DNA from: Gonocerus acuteangulatus
Lineage: Eukaryota > Arthropoda > Insecta > Hemiptera > Coreidae
Assembly (NCBI GenBank): GCA_946811695.1
Contig: OX328132.1
Coordinates: 94,338,534 to 94,402,533 of the forward strand
Direction of reading: 5' to 3'
Length of the DNA: 64,000 bases
Below the pieces are notes generated by a model. That model was not told the DNA's origin and ran no database searches. It saw nothing but the letters and a program-made list of their open reading frames with translations. Every line of letters starts with the position of its first letter. Within the stretch, counting starts at the first letter, position 1. The translations under genes were made by a program, and so were the position numbers. Shown here piece after piece: positions 23,801 to 34,300 of this stretch.

Positions 23801-24733
23801 TATTTCTCTTGTGTAATAATCTACTCCGTTGCTTGGCCGCCACATGGGGGGGGGGGGGGGACTGCCGGGTACTGTTGTCCCCGGCCGGGCCGGGCCTTGC
23901 TAACTGGTAAATATGTATAGGTTATGAGCTTGTAAAAAGAATGGGGTTTAGAAATATAGACCGGTATAGCCTATATTTATTGGAATGTGATCTATATTTT
24001 TTAAATATACATAAACGACAAAACAAGTACAGTCCCAGAATAGTATATATTTCATTAGGAGGCGTAATAAAACTAGAAGTACCGAAAGTGACCTTTGCTG
24101 CACCGATTGTCGGCTTTTATTCTCATTTCGCTCAAAACTCAAGATGAAAATAATTTTAAAAGGTCCAATGTCCTATAGCAAAGTACTAGAATTTTCAGTC
24201 TGTTTCTGAGAAGTGAGGGCCGGGCCTCTGAGAAGTGGGGGCCCGTGATCTGGTCCTGGGCCCGGCTCGGAGATGTGGCGGCCCTGCTCCGTTGTGTCCA
24301 AAATCGGTGTGAGGCAATGTACAAAGTTATTTGCATTGTTTAGAGGCGGAGAGTGTGGACCGTGGAATGTGGGTGTCAGCCAATATGTGATGGTCGCTGT
24401 TAATTAATTGAGTTAAAAGGATTCCCCCTTTTACCCGTTCGCCAATCATCCTAATACCTCAGGTCATTATTAAACTATTCAAGGGGAAAATCCCCAAAAC
24501 TACAGCTTTACGATGCTATCTTTGGTCGTGCAGAGGTAAGAGACAGTAGAAATGGTGTCAGAAAATTGCGATAAAACTGCAAACACTCGCTGTTTACATT
24601 TATAATGGAAGAACGACAAGTGAACTGCTTTAAAACGTAAGAACTTGACCTTTCAAATTAGAAGAACGATTTTATACGAGATTTCATCCAAATTGGACCA
24701 TTTTTGAGCCGGGGAGAGAGCGAACAGACGTAG

Positions 24734-24736
<3 letters not shown>
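23801..24736. other. Non-coding sequence with short GC-rich blocks
   Basis: It contains a G14 run near 23847, a CCGGCCGGGCCGGGCC block near 23882 and GGGCCCG-type blocks at 24218-24290, unusual against the AT-rich background. No gene is recognised. Confidence 0.4.
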
Positions 24737-24800
<64 letters not shown>

Positions 24801-24802
24801 GT
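24737..24802. repeat. (TA)n microsatellite
   Basis: About 32 TA units with one CA interruption. Confidence 0.95.
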
Positions 24803-24993
24803 TAGATAGATAGATAAAAATCTGTATTTTGTTTAGAACAGTTGCAAAGAAAAGTAATAATAAATAAATAAAAATAAAAAAAAAAAAACATTCCTCAGTC
24901 GATTATACTAAATATACGTAACTTAAATCTTAATAATAATAATAATCAAAACAGTCAATTAGATAAATTTAAGAAAGTATAAATTACTCGCTA

Positions 24994-25316
24994 CTATTCA
25001 AAAACCAAAAATGATCTCATCATTAGGGCTTCCATAGTGAAGCGGAAGAGCCTGAACATGAAGTCCTTATTCGAAGGTGAAAGAATCAATATGAGATTTT
25101 CTTCATAAACTTCTGGGTACATATCTTCAAAGTTCGTAGTGTGGGCAGATCTGTGGATTGGGCATACTAGGAGCAAATGGGCGAATGTCTTTGGTTTACG
25201 GAGGTTGCATATAGTGCAATCTAGTCCGGTGTCGATCCTGTAGGAGGTGCCTTTAAGATGAGGTCTCAATTCGGAGTCCCTTGAGAGTATGAGCTGCATG
25301 AGGGCTCTCTTCCATT
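24994..25316 (-). pseudogene. LINE ORF2 3' fragment with CCHC motif
   Basis: The minus-strand frame reads KWKRALMQLILSRDSELRPH, then LKGTSYRIDTGLD, then the motif CTICNLRKPKTFAHLLLVC (C-x2-C-x9-H-x4-C), and stops at 24994. This is the same kind of ORF2 C terminus as at 5232 and 37766 but a different lineage. Its 5' side is cut at 25317 by the 3' hairpin end of a family A copy, so the LINE is truncated and possibly older than the family A insertion. Confidence 0.65.
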
Positions 25317-25472
25317 TTAGCGCGGTTCCTCCCTCTCCCATAGGGAGGAACCCCGCTTATAGGGTTGATACAATGAAACAATCCGAAAGTGCCGACTAGA
25401 AAATTTCGCGTTTCAGAACCCCTAGAGACCGAAAATAACGGTGGTTCAAATTTGTATATATATATATATGTA

Positions 25473-25527
<55 letters not shown>

Positions 25528-26164
25528 CTGTTCGCTCTCTAGCTAGAAGACGAATGGTCCGATCTTGATGAAATTTGGTACAAAAATCTGTCGTCCAATT
25601 TGAAAGGTCAAGTTCGATAACCAGAAAAATCCCCCTACTGGAAGATGGCGTTTGGGGCGAAATTCGCGCAAAAAAAATCGTAACGCTTACGTTTTTGAGT
25701 TCATAAGCTTCTAAGTACTCGTTTTATATGATTCCTGGGCTAGGAAAACGAATGAAACCATTTTCAAGGCGATAGCTTTAACCGTTTTCGAGAAAATTGG
25801 AAAAAAAATTTTTGAATACCGTTTTTGGTTTGGGTACTTAGAATCATGGGATTCAGTTGAAACATTTTCTGCATGTTCTACTTTCATCAAAACTAATATG
25901 TTGAAATTTTGGTTACGTTTGGAGTTAAGGAAGGGTTAGAATAAAATATTTTATTAACAGACTTAAAAAGTTTTGGCAACTTTGTATATTTTCCTTAATA
26001 TCTCGAAAAAGGTTGAGAATCTTGGTAAACGAAAGAATACCATTAGAAAGCTTACTAAATGTTCTACAAAAAAGGTTCTGATGAAAGTTTTGATTAGGCG
26101 TGATTAGGAATAAGTGCTTAAAACATTAAAGTAATTGATTTTGCTTATTCGAACTGTTCTTTTT
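25317..26164 (-). mobile_element. Family A (Helentron-like) copy, 5'-truncated
   Basis: In complement it ends with the 3' hairpin (GGTTCCTCCC, 7-nt loop, GGGAGGAACC) plus GCGCTAA at 25317. It contains the (TA)n tract at 25456-25521, then the ACGCTTACGTTTTTGAG block and the CAGTTGAAACATTTTCTGCA block. It stops at GAACTGTTCTTTTTG, where the next copy's 3' hairpin begins immediately. No protein is encoded; frames with repeated Ile-Tyr are (TA)n translated. Confidence 0.8.
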
Positions 26165-26736
26165 GTTAGCGCGGTTCCTCCCTCCCCCATAGGGAGGAAC
26201 CCCGCTTATAAGGTTGATACAATGAAACAATCCGGAAGTGCTATTTTTTAATTGATTTTATCTGTAGAATTATTACTATAGTAAAAGAACACAGGAATAT
26301 GTGAAAATTTTTGATATTTTCCAATTCATTGAAACGTATGAAATGAAGTATCGCTAGAAGAGGTTTCTAGGGTCTTGCGGACCCGACCCTAACCCCAGGT
26401 ATAGCCATAAAACCCTTTGAACAAAGGCCGAGGAAAATATTATCTGTTTCTATTCTATGCTTTTCAAATGAGAATAGGGATATGAACAAGAACCGGGGTC
26501 TCCCGTGGTCTAATGGCTAGCGCCTTGGATTCATAAGCGGGAGATGGTGGGTTCGATTCCCAACCTCCGGCAGGAATTTTATCATCCCACGGCTCGCTGG
26601 TAAAATTCCTCGCTAAACCCTAGATGTCGGCGCTAATGACCTAGATGTAGATGAGCCGTAAAAAAAAGAAAAAAAAAAGAAAAAGAAAAAAAAGAACTGG
26701 AACCGCGCTAAGATGACGCAGTTCCTGCGAGTTGGA
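26165..26736 (-). mobile_element. Family A copy, internally deleted, with nested SINE
   Basis: In complement the 3' hairpin end is at 26165 and the 5' end TCCAACTCGCAGGAACTGCG finishes at 26736, so both termini are present with a short, mostly 5'-derived interior. A SINE (26495-26694) splits the 5' region. The flank AGAACCGG before the SINE and AGAACTGG after it are its target duplication. Confidence 0.8.
26495..26694 (+). mobile_element. tRNA-derived SINE, full length, nested in family A
   Basis: It has the same sequence as 20961-21140 in complement: head GGTCTCCCGTGGTCTAATGG, B box GGGTTCGATTCCCA at 26549-26562, a body with CCGGCAGGAATTTTATC, a tail GGCGCTAATGACCTAGATG, then an A-rich tail with G interruptions to about 26694. 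An 8-bp duplication (AGAACYGG, one mismatch) flanks it. It is younger than the family A copy that contains it. Confidence 0.9.
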
Positions 26737-26812
26737 CTTTTTTATTAGTACCTCATGCCTGGTGTACTCCTCACCATAAGTTAAAGAGCTTAGCTGACGG
26801 TACAGAGTGTAT

Positions 26813-26823
26813 GTATATATATG

Positions 26824-26888
<65 letters not shown>

Positions 26889-26960
26889 CACTTCCGGATT
26901 GCTTCATGAGGTCAACCTCATAAGCGGGGTTCTTCCCTATAGAGGAGGTAGGGAGGAGTG
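26813..26960 (+). repeat. (TA)n plus family A 3' end fragment
   Basis: The (TA)n at 26813-26885 is followed directly by ACACTTCCGGATTGCTTCAT and the 3' terminal region with AAGCGGGGTTC and a degraded hairpin. It keeps the family's order: microsatellite, CTTCCGGATTG, hairpin. Confidence 0.7.
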
Positions 26961-26974
26961 GATACATAACTTGA

Positions 26975-27185
26975 AAAAGGAGACGAAGCTTAATATTTGA
27001 AGCCAGATCTTGTTCTTGTCAAGAAACGAAGATTTAATTTATTAAAAAACTATATAACACACAGGACGCTGTGTATATATCTACTTTTTCTTAATTCTTT
27101 TCAACGACCATTCGTTTTCGTTGACTACTTTATTTTACATTTTTTGTCCGACAGGTTTCGTGCTTTGTGTCGCTCTCTTTAGAGT
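26975..27185 (+). repeat. Dispersed repeat, copy 1 of 2
   Basis: It shares CTTTTTCTTAATTCTTTTCA, then CGTTTTCGTTGACTACTTTA and TTTGAAGCCAGA with the minus strand of 46868-47180. In the other copy the shared part lies in a minus-strand frame reading KPEHFHVKKQSFKFTK. No family is recognised. Confidence 0.55.
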
Positions 27186-27599
27186 CTTTCCTTTTTAGGA
27201 AGTCCTCTCGTCATGCTAAAACTTTCTAGTCGGCACTTATCCGCGCTAAAACACCTGCAGAACAACTTAGAACAATGAATATATTTTGAATAATGAAAAA
27301 CTGGGATCTCTCAACATTATACAGCTACACTATTATTAAGTATAAGGAGAATTTCTGTACTTGATTCAAGGTTTTGAAATTATTTTTGGTTTTATATTTT
27401 TTATATGCTGTTATTTCGGTTTGTCTTTTTTAAAGTTTACATTTTGTAAACGGATCTTCAGTGCTTTGACCCCAACATAATTCTCCTCTCTGATTAATGG
27501 AATGAATAAAAGCTTCTCAAGTTATTAAATGACAAACGATAGGGGATCACTCTTGTTGACATGATGCTTTCAACGACCTTATTTTCAGCAGTTTAGGGC

Positions 27600-27860
27600 A
27601 TTTTGTGGTTGAATTAAGAATTACGAATTACGATTGCATTGCTTTTGTAGTTCATGAATTATAATTACATCAAGAATAATAATGAAAAAGTGAATTATGC
27701 CTAGTTACATTGTAATCCTGTGTGTAATTGAAGCACTAATTATGTAATTCAAATATCAATTACTAAGAATGTAATTGAATTACAATTGTAATTCAATTAT
27801 AAGTATATTTATCATTAATTATGATTACAATTGTAATTCCATTACAATTCAAATACTTGA
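27600..27860. repeat. Cryptic AATTAC/GTAATT palindromic repeat
   Basis: About a dozen overlapping copies of GTAATT or AATTAC occur in both orientations, including ATTACAATTGTAATT twice. Similar self-complementary arrays mark the ends or interiors of some hAT-like elements, but no ends were found here. Confidence 0.6.
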
Positions 27861-27951
27861 GGTTTTTCAATTGCTGGAATTCGGATGAAAAAAAAAAATG
27901 TTGAAAATTTACCTGCAGTTCTTAACACGTTCCTATAAACTTTATCCAAGC

Positions 27952-28018
27952 GCCTCGGTAACTCATTAGGTAGCGCTATACTCTTCTAACCCCAAGATAG
28001 CTGAATCGAATCTCGTCG
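27952..28018 (+). mobile_element. tRNA-like SINE head (left arm)
   Basis: GCCTCGGTAACTCATTAGGT matches a tRNA D-arm/A-box layout and GAATCGAATCTCG a T-arm/B-box layout, about 55 bp apart. The acceptor stem does not pair well, so this is tRNA-derived and not a working tRNA gene. Confidence 0.5.
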
Positions 28019-28020
28019 TA

Positions 28021-28062
<42 letters not shown>

Positions 28063-28383
28063 TAATTTTAACGTTTAATTTTTAACATTTTGTTCCATAT
28101 ATTTAAAGAAAATTCGAATATTATAAATCTTTCTTATGTCCAAGTGTTTCACAACTCTGTGTATATTATTGCGGGGAAAAAATTAATCATAATAATTTAT
28201 TATTATGAAATAATAATAATAATTATTAGTAGTTATTTAAAATTAATCATAATGCCTATCAACCCTTGGACATACGAAAGATTTGAATATTAAAAATTAA
28301 ATGTCAATCATTGAAAAAATGTCATATTCATTTATTAATGTTATAAAATGTTCTTAAGAAAAAAACAAAAAAAAATATTACTT

Positions 28384-28452
28384 CACAAGGAGATTCGACC
28401 TAGCGATCTTGGGGTAAGAAAACTAGACCTCTAACAACCGAGCTACCGAGGT
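28384..28452 (-). mobile_element. tRNA-like SINE head (right arm)
   Basis: In complement, CCTCGGTAGCTCGGTTGTTA (A-box-like), then CCCCAAGATCGC, then GGTCGAATCTCC (B-box-like). It is closer to a real tRNA than the left-arm copy. Confidence 0.55.
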
Positions 28453-28806
28453 GGTTTGAAGAGAGATATCGGAACGTTTTAAGAACTCAAGGTAAATTTT
28501 CAACATTTTTCCCCCGAGAAATGGGTTTTCTCGCTTTAACAGAACCTTATTCTAGTTAATTACTACACATTCAAAAATATTTTTTGAATCGGCGAGGGGC
28601 ATGTCGTGCGCTCCCCATGTTAGTATCCCCTACAACCCCATGACTGCGAGTTGATTAAAAAGACAAATATGCAGGCATTTGTCTTCGAAATGTATGTCAG
28701 AAAGTAATATAAAAGTGTTATAATAAACCTATGATTACAGTTTTTATATCGAATCGTTTAAAAAATATGTATTTAATTTTTACATTACCTTATTTTTCTT
28801 TTCCAG

Positions 28807-28896
28807 GAGGATCAACTGGCTCGAGTTTTAGAAAAGAATACTGAACTTACCATAAAAAATACTAACCTTCAGAAGCAAGTGCAACAGTTGCAAAAT
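28807..28896 (+). CDS. Internal exon encoding a coiled-coil segment
   Basis: The acceptor TTATTTTTCTTTTCCAG ends at 28806 and the donor GTAAGG starts at 28897. The exon is exactly 30 codons, open in phase 0 at both ends: EDQLARVLEKNTELTIKN followed by TNLQKQVQQLQN. Residues V7, L14, L21 and L28 form a heptad d-position ladder, with L4, N11, N18 and V25 at the a positions, which is a leucine-zipper-like dimeric coiled coil. Asparagines at a positions usually favour parallel dimers. Phase matches the exon at 8305-8383, so both may belong to one gene on the plus strand. The protein is not identified; many cytoskeletal and adaptor proteins contain such segments. Confidence 0.75.
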
Positions 28897-29930
28897 GTAA
28901 GGTTTTTAAAATATTTAATCCTAGTTTATAGTTAGCTTCATCCTAGTATTTATCTAAAGAAAAATAAATATGTTTATAAGTTTAAATTAGATGGATCTAC
29001 ATACACATAATAAACATAAAACTAATATTTTTCTAAAATTTGGCTAATAGTAGTCCCCATTAAACTTGTATTGAACTCGCACTGGTAATAACACACATAA
29101 TTTGTTTAAATGCTCACGTAAACTACATTTCTATGGTTGTATTTATGGTAAATTTCAGCAATAGTTCACTTTTATTTTGATCTTTTATTGTATGAAGAAT
29201 TTCGTTCTTCCATTTTTTTTTTAATGTTGAAATACTGATGACCGGAAAGGTATTTTATGTTTAAAACAAGACCTTTCCTAGAAATCCCGAATCTTCTACT
29301 AAAAATTGTTTAAAACTTGTGTCTACCCCATAGCCTGAACAACTCTTTATTCATGTAAATTTGTACATTTTTTAGTTATTTTTTTATTCGTTATTTGATA
29401 TCATTTGCTAGAAGAGGGAGGAATAAAACAAATACAATAGAGGAAGCAAAGGTTAAATAAATAATAATTTTTACACAACATTTTGGTTCAGTACATGAAA
29501 TGTTAACGTAATTAAATTAGAAAAACACATACATAATTTCTAAATGTTACGACTTGAGTTTTAACAACTATTTGTGCTGTATTGCTATATTTATCAGACG
29601 TTTCTAGTTTCAGAATAAACTATATTAAAATTTATTCTTCTTCTTTTACTAAAAGCTTTTAGTGCCAATAAAAAATGCATGTTTAGTAAAATAAAATATT
29701 ACATCAATAATCTCATTATAATAATAATAATAATAACAAAAAATCTTATTGAACCTTTAACCTTCTTCGAAATTATTTGAAATTTCAAGCCCACATTTTT
29801 ATAAGAAGGAAAATACTACTATTCACTCTTCATCCTGTGTAGTAATTCCTGCCATTCAGTTGTCTAATATCATTATTTTATACTCTCGCCTTCCTAAACG
29901 CTACTTTCGATTACCGACACACATGAAAAA
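28897..29930. other. Probable intron, unique sequence
   Basis: AT-rich unique DNA after the donor of the coiled-coil exon, without a recognised repeat or second exon. Confidence 0.5.
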
Positions 29931-29935
29931 AAAAG

Positions 29936-30856
29936 TCCGACTCGCAGGAACTGCATCATCTTAGCGCGGTTCCTGTTCATATCCCTATTGTCACTTGAAA
30001 AGCTTAGAATAGAAACAGATAACATTTTCCTCGGCCTTTGTTCAAAGGGTTTTCTGGCTTTACCTGGTCGGGTCCGCCAGACCCTAGAATCCTCTTCTAC
30101 CGATACTTCATTTCATACGTTTCAATGAATTGGAAAATATAAAAAATGTTCACATATTCCTGTGTTCTTTTACTATAATAATAATTCTACAAATAAAATC
30201 AATTAAAAAATAAAATAAAAAAACCAACAGCATGAAGGCAATTACAAATATTTAAAAGACGTCATCGAATCTCTTTGGCAAGCTATATTTCTAACAATGA
30301 ATTGTTTTTCTTATTTTGCCTAATCTGTTTTATTTTCAAATACATTATCCAACTATTAGCAATTAAAAAATAGACAGGAATAAAAACAGACAAAAAGAAC
30401 CGTTCGAATAAACGAAATCAATTACTTCAAAGTTTAAGCACTTATTTCTCCGATTGACATCACCTAATCAAAAATTGTTTCAGATTCTTTTTTGTAGAGA
30501 ATTTATAAAGCTTTCAAATAATTTCTATCCACTTATCACGATTTCCCAACCGTGTTCGAGATATTAATCAAATTATACGAAGCTCCAAAAACTTTTCATA
30601 TCTGTTCATAAAATATTTTATTCTAACCCTTACTTAACTCCAAACGTAACCAAAAGTTAGTTTTGATGAAATTCAAACAAGCAAAGAATGTTTCAACTGA
30701 ATCCCATGGTTCTAAGTAACCAAACCAAAAACTTGATTTAACAACTTTTCTTCCGATTTTCTCAGAAACGGTTAAAGCTATCGCCTTAAAAATGGTTTCA
30801 TTCGTTTTACTAGCCCAAGAAGCCTATAAAACGAATACTTACAAGCATATGAACTG
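29936..30856 (+). mobile_element. Family A copy with intact 5' end, truncated 3'
   Basis: The 5' end TCCGACTCGCAGGAACTGCA starts at 29936, with TTAGCGCGGTTCC 30 bp inside. The interior runs to the CATATGAACTG block at 30851, where the next copy's 5' end begins. The (TA)n and hairpin are missing. Confidence 0.8.
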
Positions 30857-30862
30857 AAAAAG

Positions 30863-31425
30863 TCCGACTCGCAGAGACTGCATTATCTTAGCTCGGTTCC
30901 ATTCATATCCCTAGTGTCATTTTGTATACGTAGAATAGAAACAGTTATTACTTTGTTTACTTTGTTCTTAATGTAAACACATATTCCAAAGAAAAGCAAG
31001 ATTGTCGGCAAGGCACAAGAAACTATTCTAAGCGGAAATTACTCTTTCCGCCGTCCCAAGTTTCGCTCTACAAAGACTCTACTACGAATATGTTTCTAAT
31101 TGACTTAACTTGCTTTACTAACATATCCATTTTAGTGTTAAATACAAGTAAAAACACTTACCTACTTATTATACTGTTAAATGCAATTAAAGAAAATAAA
31201 ATTGTACAAGAAAATTAGAACGTAGTGTTATATTTGAATGTTCTACGCCACATACAACCACAAAATATAATTATATTTCTACTATAGCATTTGGCTGCAT
31301 GACTTACTAGAGGTAAAATATCTGTCAACTCTTGATTTATGAAGTGCAATAAAAGCCTACCTGCCTGGTAGCTCGACCCGGGCAGTTGTCTGACCCTACA
31401 CAGAGTGTTCTCTTTCACATTCTCT
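30863..31425 (+). mobile_element. Family A copy, 5' part only
   Basis: It starts TCCGACTCGCAGAGACTGCA at 30863, with TTAGCTCGGTTCC inside. After about 300 bp the body becomes atypical (GGAAATTACTCTTTCCGCC, as also seen near 23190 and 49930 in complement), then the copy is cut near 31425 by another partial 5' end. Confidence 0.65.
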
Positions 31426-32554
31426 TTCAGCAGGAACTCCGTCATCTTAAGACGTATCCGTTTTCATCCATAGTGTCATCCATAACTCAAAATAGAACTA
31501 AACATTTTTTGTTTTATTTCATGAAAATTGCTAACAGCAAGTAGAACATTTAGTAAGCTTTCGCATGGTAACCCTCCGTTTACCAATGTTCCCAACCGTT
31601 TTCGAGATATCAGGGAAAGTATACGAAGTTCCCAAAACTTTTCATGTCTGTTAATAAAATATTTTATTCTAACCCTTTCTTAACTCCAAACGTAACCAAA
31701 AGTTTAACATATTAGTTTTGATGAAATTCGAACATGCAAAAAATATTTCAACTGAATTCCATGATTTTAAGTACCAAAACCAAATAAGTCGGCCAGAAAG
31801 GCCTCCGCTCAGAGGCATTTGGAAAGCCTTGGGATCTCTCTCTTTGAACGCTACCTTTTTAACAATAAATTGATCTTCTTATTTTACTTAATCTGTTTTA
31901 TTGTCAAGTACATTATCCGACTATAAGCAATTTAAAAATAATAAGGAATAAAAATAATAAGGAAAATTCCTAATCAAAAATTTCTTTAGAATCTTTTGTG
32001 TAGAGAATTTAGTAAGCTTTCGAATGGTAAACTTCCGCTTCACAAGATTCTCAACCGCTTTAGAGATATTAAGGAAAATTTCCAAGGAAAGTTACCAAAA
32101 CTTTTCATGTCTATTAATAAAATATTTTATTCTAACCCTTCCTTAACTCCAAACGTAACCAAAATTTCAACATATTAGTTTCGATGAAAGGTGAACATGC
32201 AGAAAATGTTTCAACTGAATCCCATGATTCTAAGTACCCAAACAAAAATCGGTATCCAACAAATATTTTTCCAATTTTCTCGAAAACGGTTAAAGCTATC
32301 GCCTTAAAAATGGTTTCATTCGTTTTCCTTGGCCAAGAAGCCTATAAAACGAGTACTTACAAGCACACGAACTCAAAAACCTAAGCGTTACGATTTTTTT
32401 GCGCGAATTTCGCCCCAAACGCCATCTTCCAGTGGGCGGATTCTGCTGGTTAACGAACTTGACCTTTCAAATTGGACGACGGATTTTTGTACCAAATTTC
32501 CAAATTTCATCAAAATCGGACCATTCGTCATCGACCTAGAGACCGAACAGACAA

Positions 32555-32599
<45 letters not shown>

Positions 32600-32734
32600 A
32601 ATTTGAACCACCATCATTTTCGGTCTCTAGGGGTTCTGAAACGCAAAATTTTCTAGTCGGCACTTCTGGATTGCGTCATGAGATCAACCTTATAAGCGGG
32701 GTTCCACCCTATGGGGGAGGGAGGACCGCGCTAA
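31426..32734 (+). mobile_element. Family A composite copy ending in a 3' hairpin
   Basis: A degraded 5' end (CAGGAACTCCGTCATCTTAA) at 31432 leads into two overlapping body segments joined near 31785. They are followed by the AACGTAAGC-type block near 32380, (TA)n at 32553-32596, CACTTCTGGATTGCGTCATG and the 3' hairpin with GCGCTAA at 32728-32734. Both ends exist but the interior is duplicated and rearranged. Confidence 0.75.
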
Positions 32735-32877
32735 AACACAAGAAACTCAAAATTCAAGGGCTTAATAGCCTTTTTGGGCAACTTTAAAAATTATTGAACC
32801 GGAACCCATTACTATGTACTGAATGCGTATAGATCTCGTGACAATAATTTCTTTGGCCAATATGTTCATATGTTATC

Positions 32878-33982
32878 ACGGTTCCTCCCTCCCTTCATAG
32901 GGAGGAACCCCGCTTATAAGGTTGATCTCATGAAACAATCCGGAAGTGCGCACTAGAAAATTTTGCGTTTCAGAACCCCTAGAGACCGAAAATAACGGTG
33001 GTTCAAATGTATATATATATATATATTTGTCTGTTCGCTCATTTCTGGCTTCCCTGATGGTCCGATTTTGATGAAATTTGGTACAAAAATCCGTCGTCCA
33101 ATTTGAAAGGTCAAGTTCGTTAACCAGCAAAATCCACCCACTGGAAGATGGCGTTTGGGGCGAAATTCGCGCAAAAAAAATCGTAACGCTTACGTTTTTG
33201 AGTTCATATGCTTGTAAGTACTCGTTTTATAGGCTCCTCGGCCATGGAAAACGAATGAAACCATTTTCAAGGCGATAGCTTTAACCGTTTCCGAGAAAAT
33301 GGGGAAAAAAGTTGTTGAATACCGATTTTGGTTTAAGTACTTAGAATTATGGGATTCAGTCGAAACATTTTCTGCATGTTCAACTTTCATCAAAACTAAT
33401 TTGTTGAAATTTTGGTTACGTTTGGAGTTAAGGAAGGGTTAGAATAAAATATTTTATTAATAGACATGAAAAGTTTTGGTAACTTTGTAAATTTTCCTCA
33501 ATATCTCTAAAGCGGTTGAGAATCTTGGGAAGCGGAAGTTTACCATTCGAAAGCTTACTCAATTCTCTACAAAAAAAAGAATTTTCAATCGGAGAAATAA
33601 GTGCTTAAAACTTCAAATGTGTTTGTTTTGTTCTTTTGACCGGGTATTCGTACATGTTTAGCTCACATTTTAATGGGTTGTTGTTTTTTTTTTAATTGCA
33701 TTTATTTATAGAATTAGTATTACTGTAGAAGAAATCAAGAAAATTAGAAACATTTTGATATTTGTTTTGTTATTTGAAATAACTATTTCTAGCAGTTGGG
33801 CTGGCCAACCTGTGGTGGGTGCCATTCCAGGTGTTAGGGTACGCTGGCCCTTGATAACGGGCCCTTTGTTTACGGGGGAAAGGTTGAACCAAAATAATAA
33901 CGGTATCTATTTCAATCTTCCCAAATGACACTAGGGATAAAAACTGAACCGCGCTAAGATGACGCAGTTCCTGCGAGTCGGA
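32878..33982 (-). mobile_element. Family A copy, near full length
   Basis: In complement it has the 5' end TCCGACTCGCAGGAACTGCG at 33982, the body, a short TA tract (33009-33026), and the 3' hairpin ending near 32878 (GTGATAA, a mutated CGCTAA). The segment CTTATTTCTCCGATTG marks the usual middle. Confidence 0.8.
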
Positions 33983-34009
33983 CTTTTTTTTGGGCGAGCA
34001 GCCGGCACA

Positions 34010-34101
34010 TGCATATAACGTTGGGCATCGATGCAGGAAGAAAAAAAGGTCCTTGGCATATATCTAGTTTTTGCTTCGTCTCCGATACAAACGCGAAAAA
34101 G
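34010..34101 (-). mobile_element. Fragment shared with the mariner-like element at 58073
   Basis: ATCGATGCAGGAAGAAAAAA, then GTTTTTGCTTCGTCTCCGA match the terminal region of the element at 58073-59148. It sits between two family A ends. Confidence 0.5.
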
Positions 34102-34300
34102 TCCGACTCGCAGGAACTGTGTAATCTTTGCGCGGTTCCGTTCATATCCCTAGTGCCATTAGTAAAGGAATAGAAGCAGTTATTGGTAAGGTTTAATCTT
34201 TCGTGAAAAAAATATAATAAAACCTCAAACAAAAAAATGTTTTTTTTTAAATTAATTAATTAAGTCTATAAAATGTTCATTTATTGAATTTTCCTGTTGA
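34102..34300 (+). repeat. Family A 5' end fragment
   Basis: It starts TCCGACTCGCAGGAACTGTG at 34102, with the GCGCGGTTCCGTTCATATCC block 30 bp in, then fades out within 200 bp. Confidence 0.75.

Larger units (their letters stand above)
27890..28512. repeat. Large inverted repeat with two tRNA-like heads
   Basis: The left arm begins AATGTTGAAAATTTACCTGC at 27898 and the right arm ends with its complement near 28506. Each arm carries, about 50 bp inside, a tRNA-like segment: 27952-28018 on plus and 28384-28452 on minus. Both then share a CTTTCGTATGTCC-like block toward an AT-only centre near 28200. The arms differ by substitutions and a (TA)n inserted at 28021-28060. It may be two SINE copies in opposite orientation or one foldback element. 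Confidence 0.7.

Noticed and set aside
24218..24336. GC-rich block as a possible CpG-island promoter
   Set aside because: Only about 100 bp, made of repeated GGGCCC-type words, with no downstream exon recognised.
26495..26570. Possible functional tRNA gene with good B box
   Set aside because: No paired acceptor stem and no 3' end after the B box; the same sequence recurs with a common body, poly(A) tail and target duplication, so it is a SINE.
32329..32787. A 152-codon plus-strand frame, among the longest in the window
   Set aside because: It is a translation of family A, running through its (TA)n as Ile-Tyr repeats. The same frame recurs at 36201, 43586, 44091, 46202 and 46565 with indels and stops, and in complement on the minus strand.
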